Assembly (NCBI GenBank): GCA_041749255.1
Contig: JBGTBR010000010.1
Coordinates: 62,001-126,000, forward strand
Length of the DNA: 64,000 nucleotides
Source: JABDLO01 sp041749255
Lineage (GTDB): Bacteria > Bacteroidota > Bacteroidia > Chitinophagales > Saprospiraceae
Direction: 5' to 3'
Every line of letters starts with the position of its first letter. Position 1 is the stretch's first letter. The notes beneath the pieces are model-generated. The model did no database searches and had not been told where the DNA came from. It saw only the letters and a list, made by a program, of their open reading frames with translations. The translations under genes and the position numbers were made by a program. Positions 54,572 to 63,270 of this stretch are shown here, piece after piece.

Positions 54572-56212
54572 CTACTTTTTTCCCATGTGGAACGCAGCAT
54601 TTAATATACCGGTTATAGGTACACCAGTTGCCGCATTTGGAAAGCTTAGTCCGATTAAGCTGGAAATTGTAGGCGCAATATCCTTTATAGATACACGTTC
54701 GTGCGAAATTCCAGGTTTAATTTTAAAGCCATACCAAATGATAGGAACATGTGTATCATAAGGAAATGGACTTCCGTGTGTTGTGCCGCCACGAAGGTTA
54801 TATTGATCAATCCATCCAGGAGACTTTACGAAGAAAATATCACCGCTTCTTTTGTGGTTATATCCTCTTTGTATGCTGGCACATATGGTTTCATCAGCAA
54901 TACACAAACCTCCGGAAGGATCAGATGCCCCGGCTATTCCATCCTGCAAAACAAACCACCTGACCAAATTTTGTTTTATGTTTGAAATATCCAATCCTTT
55001 ATTTTTGATTAATTCCCAATTGAGATATACCTGGTCATTTATGACAAACTCTATGACGTTTTCGCCAAACTCCTGCTCTGAATATCTTTGAAGAGAATCT
55101 TTTAGAAATCGATCCGGCATATAGGAGGTATTTCCTTTAACATAAGCGGGAATGTCAGCTACACCATGGTCAGAACTTAATACAAGCAGAAAATTATCTT
55201 TCCCCAATTTTTCCTCCAGGAAGCTTAAAAATTCTTCAATGTCCCTATCCAACCGGATGTAGTGATCTTCCAGCTCTTTTGAATGCGGCCCAAACATATG
55301 ACCTAAATAATCAGGAGAGGATAAACTGATACTCAGAAGATCGGTAAAGGTTCCTCCACCCAAATTTTCATTGATGACTGCTTCTTTGGCAAATTCAAAT
55401 GAATACGTGTTACCAAAAGGGGTAGTACGAATAATTCCAACACCATATTCTTCCATGAGCTTTGGTAAATCATACGGAAAAACAGACGACTGGTACCCCG
55501 GCAATTTTCCTTCGAAAGGCATATCATCATCAGTGGAATGCACGTATTCCTCAATGGGTTTATAGGTGTCCCAGGGAGAACTCATGAGTTTTCTTGGGAG
55601 ATCCATCTCATTAAATGCCACTACCCAAGGTGGTAACTCATCCATATAATAGCTGCTTGTAATAAACTTTCCATCCACAGCATCAAACCAATATGCCGCA
55701 TCACCCAGGTGACCAATTGTAAGTATGGCTCCCCGATCTTTTAGAGATATACCGATCGCTTTACTCTTTTGGTTGAGTATTTTAAGCTGATCGGCTAAGG
55801 TATTAGCAAGTAAATTTTTTGGAGAAAACTTTCCTTCCCTTTCATTGTCAGAACCAACAGTGTGTACTTCAGGGTCATCGACGCAGTATAACAGGCTTTT
55901 TGACTTCCTGTCATACCAATTATTTCCTGCAATTCCATGCAGGGAAGGAGTTGTTCCAGTGCCTATAGTAGCATGGCCAACCCCGGTAAAAGTGGGCATA
56001 TAACTGTAGTGTGCATTTGCATTAAAATAGCCTTCAGATACCAGTTTTTTAAAACCCCCTTCAGAATAATGATACCAATATTTGGGGATATAATCATACC
56101 GCAATTGATCGATGAGCAGTGCAACGATCAATGTTGGTTTTTCATCGTATTGAGAATGGATTGAACTGAAAGAAAATATACAAAGTAAAGTGGAAAAGAG
56201 GAATTTTGTCAT
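54572..56212 (-). CDS. pafA: PafA-type alkaline phosphatase
   Basis: 546 residues with a signal peptide (MTKFLFSTLLCIFSFSSIHS). LIDQLRYDYIPKYW carries the metal Asp, MPTFTGVGHATIGTG has the likely nucleophile Thr76, and VLSSDHGVADIP and RGGTTHGSPFPYDTHVP are the other metal sites. This fits the PafA/NPP branch of the alkaline phosphatase superfamily, a main periplasmic phosphomonoesterase of Bacteroidota. Phosphodiesterase activity is possible. A PiT-like permease gene ends 20 bases before its start, so they are cotranscribed. Confidence 0.85.
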   Translation of the reverse strand: MTKFLFSTLLCIFSFSSIHSQYDEKPTLIVALLIDQLRYDYIPKYWYHYSEGGFKKLVSEGYFNANAHYSYMPTFTGVGHATIGTGTTPSLHGIAGNNWYDRKSKSLLYCVDDPEVHTVGSDNEREGKFSPKNLLANTLADQLKILNQKSKAIGISLKDRGAILTIGHLGDAAYWFDAVDGKFITSSYYMDELPPWVVAFNEMDLPRKLMSSPWDTYKPIEEYVHSTDDDMPFEGKLPGYQSSVFPYDLPKLMEEYGVGIIRTTPFGNTYSFEFAKEAVINENLGGGTFTDLLSISLSSPDYLGHMFGPHSKELEDHYIRLDRDIEEFLSFLEEKLGKDNFLLVLSSDHGVADIPAYVKGNTSYMPDRFLKDSLQRYSEQEFGENVIEFVINDQVYLNWELIKNKGLDISNIKQNLVRWFVLQDGIAGASDPSGGLCIADETICASIQRGYNHKRSGDIFFVKSPGWIDQYNLRGGTTHGSPFPYDTHVPIIWYGFKIKPGISHERVSIKDIAPTISSLIGLSFPNAATGVPITGILNAAFHMGKK

Positions 56213-56232
56213 TATCAGAAATTAAGTTGTGT

Positions 56233-57363
56233 TTAACTAAACAAGTTTGCAAAAAAGGTCATTATTTCATTTCTTATAACAGGGTTAGCAGCGGCAGCCA
56301 ATGCAACGGAAATCACTAATCCTATGCTCGCCTTTGTAAAATCTTTGCCGATAAGGCCTATTGCTTTTTTCTTATGAGAATTGCCATCCTTCTTTCTGGC
56401 TAAATTGACGGCTATTTCGCGTCCTCCAATGGTACCAAGAAAAACCCACGTGGTACTCATGGGTACAGTACTTATAAACAATTTATAAATCAACAATAAT
56501 ACATAAGTAAAATCGACAAGTGTAGCTGCTCTCACATCAGAAATACGAACTTTTTCGCTGACCACCTCCTGAATTTTATCACCACGTAAGTAAAATAATA
56601 AACCTAAACCAAAAAATATTGTGGACGCAAAAATAATAAATTGAACTAAACTTTGCTGTCTTGGAAGAAATACTGCAATATTGGCACCATCCTGCATAAG
56701 CCAGACAGACCAAAGCGCTCCACTTACCAGCCACTGTATAACAGACCACCCAATATGATGTTTTCTACTTTTAAAGTATTTTTTAATGATGTTGTACAGT
56801 CCATACCATACTATAAATGACAATACAAATGCCAATACATATCCTGAAAGACTTTTACCAACCATCGAAGTAATACCCTCTGAATCTACACTAAACACAC
56901 TGAGCATCAAAAATGTAGTGGACACTGGCATTTTTAACCGTGTAAGAATCAATAATACAAGAGGAGCAATAATTTGAAAAAAACTAAAATTCTCGGGATG
57001 GGGATAATGGGTCGCACCATCTGCACCCGTTAGTCGTTGATATGTGACATCCCCGTCGTAATATATGTAACTAAACGTTACCGTACAAAGAAATATAAGT
57101 CCGATAAATAGCCAAAGTATCCACCATGGCCTTTGTTTATTGCTCTCTATAAAAGTACCCAATGACTGTATACTGTCGTTTGCTACTGTCGCATAAGCAG
57201 CAAACATGAATCCCACCCACATAGCTGCTTGTCCATAACCGGTCATAATTGCCGCCATTAAAAATCCGGCCAATACAATGGACAGAAATGTTCTTTCTTT
57301 TGCGAGTGCCTCTAATAAATTAAGATACGGTTTGTTGAGATTGAATCTTCTGGTCTTTGCCAT
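56233..57363 (-). CDS. PiT-like inorganic phosphate permease (divergent)
   Basis: 376 residues from the ATG at 57363. About ten hydrophobic helices. Two inverted half-repeats carry the PiT-like signatures: YATVANDSIQSLGTFIE (N-terminal, GANDxxN-like) with KMPVSTTFLML, and VPMSTTWVFLGTIGGREIAVNLARK in the second half. The sequence is far from classical PitA/Pho4, and annotation as 'membrane protein' is common. The next gene is PafA, 20 bases downstream, fitting uptake of released phosphate. Phosphate as substrate is inferred. Confidence 0.6.
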   Translation of the reverse strand: MAKTRRFNLNKPYLNLLEALAKERTFLSIVLAGFLMAAIMTGYGQAAMWVGFMFAAYATVANDSIQSLGTFIESNKQRPWWILWLFIGLIFLCTVTFSYIYYDGDVTYQRLTGADGATHYPHPENFSFFQIIAPLVLLILTRLKMPVSTTFLMLSVFSVDSEGITSMVGKSLSGYVLAFVLSFIVWYGLYNIIKKYFKSRKHHIGWSVIQWLVSGALWSVWLMQDGANIAVFLPRQQSLVQFIIFASTIFFGLGLLFYLRGDKIQEVVSEKVRISDVRAATLVDFTYVLLLIYKLFISTVPMSTTWVFLGTIGGREIAVNLARKKDGNSHKKKAIGLIGKDFTKASIGLVISVALAAAANPVIRNEIMTFFANLFS

Positions 57364-57479
57364 ATTGTAATTGAACAATTAGTGAAAATGCAAAAACAGT
57401 TTGTCTACCTTTCTTTCTGAAATGAGGCGCAATCTCCTGAATTAATTATGATAATTTCCTAAAGGTAAATTAAGTAATT

Positions 57480-57735
57480 GTTAATTTCAGTTTGGTAGTA
57501 GAAAGTTGAAAGTTGAAAGACAACCAATGACCCGAAGCAAATGACAGCGTAGCTCTTAGCAATTAGCTGGTAGCTCGTAGCAAAATAGCTTTTAGAAGTT
57601 AGCTTTTCCCAGTTAGCTTTCGCAATTCGCTATTCGCAATTCGCTTTTCGCAGTTCGTTATCCACTTAAAACTTTAAACTTTTTACTTTGAACTTTTCAC
57701 TGTTTACTGTTCAGACTTCAGACTTTCAGACCTAA
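57480..57735. repeat. Simple tandem-repeat block of repeat island
   Basis: 57550-57600 has degenerate agctcgtag units (period 8), 57600-57660 cgcaattcgct/cagttagctttt units, and 57664-57731 aactttaaactttt, actgtttactgttcag and cttcagacttt units. It matches the island at 41821-42072 in composition and order. No gene. Confidence 0.7.
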
Positions 57736-57847
57736 TTTAGTTCGTAGCTGGTAGATATTAATTGTATGCCTCTGATTGCAGACACCAAAATCTACTCATT
57801 GATTCTTAATGCAAAAAAGGTGCGACGATCATTAGGATTCACAATTT

Positions 57848-58116
57848 ATTTCGCACCGTTGGTGCTTTAAAAATATTTTCCTTTCGCCTTGGGCTTCACC
57901 CAAGGCTAATTATTTCGCACCGTTGGTGCTTTTTGTCAATGTCTTTTAAGGAGCTTTGTGCTCCAAAAGCATTCAATTTAACCCATTGGAATAGCACCAA
58001 AGGTGCGGTGAGCATTAGCATAGCCCGCAAGGGCTATGAAATAATGCGATTCTAATTCCCAAGCACCAACGGTGCGCAATTAATCACACAAAGATATTGA
58101 TTACCCACCGTTGGTG
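57848..58116. repeat. Cluster of small palindromes
   Basis: Hairpins with 3-5-base loops: GCACCGTTGGTGC at 57853-57865 and 57917-57929; arms GCCTTGGG/CCCAAGGC at 57886-57906; GGAGC/GCTCC at 57950-57964; GCACCAAAGGTGC at 57994-58006; ATAGCCC/GGGCTAT at 58020-58037; GCACCAACGGTGC at 58063-58075; and CACC/GGTG at 58106-58116. The GCACC hairpin recurs in both orientations with its loop inverted (GTT, AAC), so it has been copied, REP-like. No transposase is near. Confidence 0.8.
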
Positions 58117-58169
58117 CTTTTTGAAAATAACTTTTATGGTACTACGTGTATAAAAATCAATACCTCAAC

Positions 58170-58360
58170 CTTATCCTCACCCCCTCACCTCCTAAACTTC
58201 TAAACTTCTAAACCTGCCAAAGGCGAAATCCTTAACCTTATCCTCAACTCCTGACCTCCTTAACCTGTCGAAGACGAAAACCTTTTCCTAAACCTTAACC
58301 TGCCGAAGGCGAAAACCTTAACCTTAACCTGCCGAAGGCAAAAACCCTTAACCACACTAA
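58170..58360. repeat. TGCCGAAGGC hairpin and AACCTTAACC block
   Basis: Alternating aaccttaacct tracts and short hairpins: TGCCAAAGGC at 58215-58224, TGTCGAAGACG at 58266-58276, TGCCGAAGGCG at 58301-58311 and TGCCGAAGGC at 58330-58339. Same two motifs as 42026-42067. The remaining about 230 bases to the protease gene hold no recognised signal. Confidence 0.75.
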
Positions 58361-58588
58361 GGTATTATAAGGGTATACCCTGATTTGTCTAAGGGTATAC
58401 TACCATTTTAAAAAATAGTGGCTAGTCTTCTGATTATCAATGAGATTTAATCAGTTAATTTGTAAGATATAATGCAATGCGTTTCATTTTGTAATAGCTC
58501 CATTTAGTTCTTTACATCTCTTCAATTTCATCCCGGTGAGTTTGGTGATTATTCAACTTAATTCATTCACTAATTATCAATACTTACA

Positions 58589-60772
58589 ATGAAATATTTT
58601 TCTACCATTTTTTTTGTATCACTTACTTTCGTAATATATACTCAAGACTTACCACTCAAGCCCTCTGACTTTATCAAACAACAACAGGTTGAAGGAGTCC
58701 AATTTGAACCTCTGGATCTTTTCCGTTTATCCGCGTCATCGTGGAGGTCAGAAGATTTTCCTGACGAACTGCGAGACCATGAAATGCTCCAAATTCAGAC
58801 GTCTTCCATTCAGCGTATTTTGAAGGAGGACATTCCACATTTTCGTCTGAGTCTGCCATCACAGAAACGAAATTCTATCACCATACTATTAAAGGAGGTA
58901 GAATTAGGGGAACTCTATATTACAGAGGCTCCTTCCGGCAAGCAAATAAAAATGCCAGAGATCAAACATTTTCGCGGGATTGTAGAAGGAAAAGAAAATT
59001 CGATGGTGGCCATTTCGATTTCACAAGGTGGTGTCATGGGATTGATCAGTGATGGCGAAGATTCTGATAATCTAGTAATTGGCCGATATCATGACAGTGA
59101 AGAACATATCATATATCGGGATGGAGAAGTGATGAAGTATCTTGGGCTTGAATGTCATACTCAGTCTGAAGGCATTGCATTTGAAGTCGACGAGATTCGA
59201 CCGGGACTACAGGAAAGATCTCAAAAAAAATGCGTGCGGATGTATCTTGAAGTGGATTACGATATTTTTACCAGCAAGGGTGGAATGAACGGCACTACTC
59301 AATATATAACAGGATTATATAATCAAGTAGCAACTCTATATGCCAATGATCAGATCAGTACAGTTTTGTCGGGTTTGGTCATATGGAGTAAGTCTTCTCC
59401 TTACAACAGTACCACTTCAAGTGATATGCTGACAGCTTTTGGTAATTATCGCACCAGTTTTAATGGAGATATAGCTATGCTTTTGTCGTATAAAGCCAGT
59501 GGTGGCATTGCCTGGTTAAATACTCTATGCCAATCCAATTCAAAATATCGAATGGGTTTTTCCAGTATCAGTAAAAACTATTCCAATGTTCCAACCTATT
59601 CCTGGTCAGTCATGGTTGTTGCTCATGAGTTTGGACACATACTTGGATCAGAACATACACATGCCTGCGTCTGGAATGGTAATGGTACTGCTATTGATGG
59701 ATGTAACAATACTCAAGGTTCATGTACTAAACCCGGTATACCATCCAATGGAGGTACCATCATGTCGTATTGCCATCTTACCTCAGCCGGCATCAATCTC
59801 AACAATGGATTTGGCCCACAACCCGGAAACCTCATTAGAAATCGCATCAGTTCAGCTTCCTGTCTGCAAACATGCAGTAACCCGGGAAGTGGTGGAAGTG
59901 GAAACTGCAGTGACGGAATTCAAAATGGTCAGGAAACGGGAATCGACTGCGGCGGACCTGATTGCCAACCTTGCCCTACAGGAAAAAACACACGTTTGTT
60001 CGGTCATTACTTTGAGAAAGGTTGGGATGGTTGGGTCAGAGGTGGGACAAACTGTACACGGTACTATGGTTCGAGATCACCAGAAGGAAAATATTCTATA
60101 CGGTTAAGGGGCCTGGCCAATAAAGCTTCCAGAATGGTTTCTCCTGCTTTTGACTCACGCCCTTATCACACTTTATCTATACAGTTTCAATTCTATACGG
60201 TTGGATTGTCAACAGGTGAAGGGTTTCAAATTTTTATCAATCACGGATCCGGATATAAATTGGTTGCTGCACCGACGATAGGAACCCAATTCAGAAATTC
60301 AACTTTCTATACGGCAACCCTCCAAATACCTGCCAGTACATTCGGAACGAGCGCTTCCAGTCTTCTCTTGTTTAGAAGTAATGGATCAAGTACTTCAGAC
60401 CATGTATATGTAGATGCCATTGTGGTAGAAGGCCTTTCAGGTCAGGCATCTTTAATACAAGAGGAAATGGTCATAGAAGAGGCGGGAAGTCTACTTGAAA
60501 TTATCGACGAGGATCCATTTACTATTTTTCCCAATCCCGCTTCTCAAAGTGTTCAATTTTCTTATTCCCAGCAATATGATGCCGATATGGAAAATGCCGT
60601 AATACAATTCCGTGATATAACAGGAAAACTTATGAGGCAATACATCATGCCTACTACCGAAGTGTCACATTTTAGGGCTGATGTCTCTGATTTTCCGGAA
60701 GGGACTTACCTGGTTCATCTCCACACTCCAAAGGGACCACTTCATGTAAAAAAACTCATAGTAGTAAAATAG
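58589..60772 (+). CDS. Secreted metzincin protease with T9SS sorting domain
   Basis: 727 residues with an N-terminal signal (MKYFSTIFFVSLTFVIYT). A reprolysin-like propeptide region (to about 210) leads to the zinc motif HEFGHILGSEH (346-356) and the Met-turn IMSYCHL (391-397), the metzincin signature of M12B-type proteases. A Cys-rich CSDGIQNGQETGIDCGG...CQPC module (440-462) and a beta-sandwich (about 470-630) follow. The C-terminus FTIFPNPASQSVQFSY...YLVHLHTPKGPLHVKKLIV is a type A T9SS sorting domain, so the protein is exported and attached to the surface. A strong terminator follows. Confidence 0.9.
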   Translation: MKYFSTIFFVSLTFVIYTQDLPLKPSDFIKQQQVEGVQFEPLDLFRLSASSWRSEDFPDELRDHEMLQIQTSSIQRILKEDIPHFRLSLPSQKRNSITILLKEVELGELYITEAPSGKQIKMPEIKHFRGIVEGKENSMVAISISQGGVMGLISDGEDSDNLVIGRYHDSEEHIIYRDGEVMKYLGLECHTQSEGIAFEVDEIRPGLQERSQKKCVRMYLEVDYDIFTSKGGMNGTTQYITGLYNQVATLYANDQISTVLSGLVIWSKSSPYNSTTSSDMLTAFGNYRTSFNGDIAMLLSYKASGGIAWLNTLCQSNSKYRMGFSSISKNYSNVPTYSWSVMVVAHEFGHILGSEHTHACVWNGNGTAIDGCNNTQGSCTKPGIPSNGGTIMSYCHLTSAGINLNNGFGPQPGNLIRNRISSASCLQTCSNPGSGGSGNCSDGIQNGQETGIDCGGPDCQPCPTGKNTRLFGHYFEKGWDGWVRGGTNCTRYYGSRSPEGKYSIRLRGLANKASRMVSPAFDSRPYHTLSIQFQFYTVGLSTGEGFQIFINHGSGYKLVAAPTIGTQFRNSTFYTATLQIPASTFGTSASSLLLFRSNGSSTSDHVYVDAIVVEGLSGQASLIQEEMVIEEAGSLLEIIDEDPFTIFPNPASQSVQFSYSQQYDADMENAVIQFRDITGKLMRQYIMPTTEVSHFRADVSDFPEGTYLVHLHTPKGPLHVKKLIVVK

Positions 60773-60808
60773 CGTTTTACTCTCCATATATATTTTGTAG
60801 TTAGATTT

Positions 60809-60845
60809 AAGTCGCCGGCAAACAATTGCCGGTGACTTTTTATTA
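60809..60845 (+). terminator. Rho-independent terminator of the T9SS protease gene
   Basis: Stem GTCGCCGGCAA (60811-60821) and TTGCCGGTGAC (60826-60836), 11 pairs with one G-T, loop of four, followed by TTTTTATTATT. It starts 36 bases after the stop codon. Confidence 0.88.
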
Positions 60846-60911
60846 TTATAAAATTAGGTTGATGAAAATCACTCATTGTATTGTATCATTGCAATAGAAA
60901 AAGTAAAAATT

Positions 60912-61565
60912 ATGTATCATATCGTTGTATCCATCTCATTATTTTCTCTTTTGACTTGTGGTTCATCTAACGGGACTCTTTCAAATCAGCAAAATCAGGA
61001 AGAGCAAGAACTGCAACATAATGTGGATCTTTCGAAGTATTCGAAGGCATATTTTGCCAGTGGATGTTTCTGGTGTGTGGAAGCCATTTTTGAATCCGTA
61101 AAAGGAGTCGCTGAAGCTATTAGTGGTTATGCCGGTGGTACCGCTGATTCTGCAAACTACCCAAAAGTCAGTGCCGGTCTTACACAACATGCAGAGACTG
61201 TAGAGGTATATTACGACCCTCAGATCGTGGACTATATGACTTTGCTTGAAGTGTTTTTTGGGTCCCATGATCCGACTACGTTAAATCGTCAAGGTCCCGA
61301 TAGTGGCTCCCAATACAGATCAACCATTTTTTATCAAAACGAAGATGAAAAGGTGGCTGCCAGTGAATTTATTGCCAAACTTCAGAAAGACAAGATTTTC
61401 AATGCTCCTATTACTACTACTCTTGAGCCTTTGGTTGCCTTCTACCCTGCTGAAGATTATCACCAGAACTTTGAAAAAAGAAATCCGGATCAACCTTATG
61501 TCAAAGCGGTCTCCATTCCAAGACTAAAGCGATTTCAAGAAAAATATCCGCATTTGCTAAAATGA
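60912..61565 (+). CDS. msrA: Lipoprotein methionine sulfoxide reductase A
   Basis: 217 residues from the ATG at 60912, chosen because it opens a lipoprotein signal (VVSISLFSLLTCGSS). The catalytic Cys is in ASGCFWC; SGYAGGTADSANYPKV, PTTLNRQGPDSGSQYRS and AEDYHQNF complete MsrA. It repairs oxidised methionines in the envelope. It differs in location from the cytosolic MsrA at 32440. No msrB accompanies it. A 256-base gap follows. Confidence 0.93.
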   Translation: MYHIVVSISLFSLLTCGSSNGTLSNQQNQEEQELQHNVDLSKYSKAYFASGCFWCVEAIFESVKGVAEAISGYAGGTADSANYPKVSAGLTQHAETVEVYYDPQIVDYMTLLEVFFGSHDPTTLNRQGPDSGSQYRSTIFYQNEDEKVAASEFIAKLQKDKIFNAPITTTLEPLVAFYPAEDYHQNFEKRNPDQPYVKAVSIPRLKRFQEKYPHLLK

Positions 61566-61821
61566 TAAAAATATGTAAATGGATACACATCATCGGTCTT
61601 AATTACTGATCCAACTATTTCAAAATCTTAGATGAGAAGTCGTTTAGGAATGGCTACATACAGTTTGACTGAAAAGATAAAAAAGTGTTATCCCTGACTC
61701 CATATAAAATACAACCCAAATTCTTCTGATTTTTACCTTTAATGCGATATTTATTGATATCTTCATTACTTTAAGTCAGTGATGAGTTCTGTATTATTTA
61801 TTACTTATCAAGAATCAATTT

Positions 61822-63198
61822 ATGAATGATAAAAACTTCAGATTAGATCGGCGTAAGGCCATAGAGCGCCTTACCATGATACTGGGAGCTGCCGCCATTA
61901 TGCCTGTCTCATGGGCCAAAACGAGTGAGGGATTACCCATACGCATTCCTCAAAAAATGCTTTCTTTGACCAAACCAGTAACGGCTATTACGTTGGGAGC
62001 GGGTAACAGGGGGAATGTCTACGGGAATTTTGCTTTAGAATATCCCGACAGATTACACATAGTCGGAGTTGCAGAACCCATTGAAAGCAGACGTGAAAAT
62101 TATATACAAAAACATCGTATCTCTGAAGACAAAGTATTTCATACCTGGGAAGATGTTTTCGAAAAAGGCAAAATAGCTGATGCCATTATCATCACGACTC
62201 CTGATGACCTGCATTACGGCCCTTGCATGAAAGCCCTGGCAAAAGGATACGACATCCTATTGGAAAAACCTATTTCACCATCAGAACGCGAATGTCGTGA
62301 TATTTTGTCCTTAGCTGAGAAGACAGGAAGAATCGTGGCTGTTTGTCATGTTTTGCGTTATGCCCCTTACTTTGTAAAATTAAGAGAAATCATCCAATCA
62401 GGAATTTTGGGAAAGGTTGTCAGTATTCAGCATTTTGAGCCTATACATCACGTACATATGTCACATTCTTATGTACGTGGCAACTGGCATAACTCTTTGC
62501 AAAGTACACCGATTATACTTGCAAAGTCATGTCATGATCTGGACATTATCAAGTGGATGCTGGGTAAAAGGTCTACCCATATACAGGCATTTGCTCATTT
62601 GTCCTGGTTCAATGAAAAAAATGCTCCGGAAGGAAGTACCCCCAGATGTACAGATGGTTGTCTGGCAGAAAATCAATGCCCTTATTCCGCTCTGAAAATC
62701 TATCTTAAGGATCGTTCTTACCTCCATCATTTTGATCTTTCTCAGGACAAAGATAAACATGGAGATGAAATTCTTCACTTTCTGAAAACTTCCAATTACG
62801 GAAGATGTGTGTACCAGATGGACAATGATCAACCCGATCATTATGTGACCAATATTTTATTTGAAGGGGATGTTACGGCAAGCTTTTCAATGGAAGCTTT
62901 TACTTCGTATCATGGCCGCAGAACGAGGATTATGGGCAGCTTAGGTGATATAACGGGTGATATGTCATCATTCAATTACACAGATTTCCTTACCGGAAAA
63001 AGTGAAGAATGGTCTTTGGATACAGATTCACATGGAGGTGGCGATTGGAACCTGGTAAATGACTGGGTTGAAGCCATTGACAAACAGGATAGCAGTCTGC
63101 TCACCAGTACCATTGCTGACTCGATAGAAAGCCACCTAATGGGATTTAAAGCTGAGGAAAGCAGGAAAACAAAAACTGTACAGAAAATCAATTTGTAA
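61822..63198 (+). CDS. Tat-exported Gfo/Idh/MocA family oxidoreductase
   Basis: 458 residues. The N-terminus has a twin-arginine-like signal (DRRKAIERLTMILGAAAIMPVSWA). The NAD loop is ITLGAGNRGNVYGNFA, followed by DILLEKPISPSERE (catalytic Lys) and AKSCHDLDIIKWML with the H-D pair. This exported subfamily, common in Bacteroidota, is often linked to polysaccharide or glycoside breakdown; substrate unknown. Monocistronic. Confidence 0.88.
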   Translation: MNDKNFRLDRRKAIERLTMILGAAAIMPVSWAKTSEGLPIRIPQKMLSLTKPVTAITLGAGNRGNVYGNFALEYPDRLHIVGVAEPIESRRENYIQKHRISEDKVFHTWEDVFEKGKIADAIIITTPDDLHYGPCMKALAKGYDILLEKPISPSERECRDILSLAEKTGRIVAVCHVLRYAPYFVKLREIIQSGILGKVVSIQHFEPIHHVHMSHSYVRGNWHNSLQSTPIILAKSCHDLDIIKWMLGKRSTHIQAFAHLSWFNEKNAPEGSTPRCTDGCLAENQCPYSALKIYLKDRSYLHHFDLSQDKDKHGDEILHFLKTSNYGRCVYQMDNDQPDHYVTNILFEGDVTASFSMEAFTSYHGRRTRIMGSLGDITGDMSSFNYTDFLTGKSEEWSLDTDSHGGGDWNLVNDWVEAIDKQDSSLLTSTIADSIESHLMGFKAEESRKTKTVQKINL

Positions 63199-63270
63199 CT
63201 TATATATCCTTTTAAGATCACTCAATGACCCCTTTCCTATTGAAAGACAAATTAAGCCTTTATATTTTTA

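Noticed and set aside
57550..57735. Possible CRISPR array
   Set aside because: Repeats are 7-11 bases, degenerate and without regular spacers; no cas genes are near.
59586..60107. Second-frame open reading within the T9SS protease gene
   Set aside because: Lies wholly inside the protease gene in another frame and has no recognisable domain.
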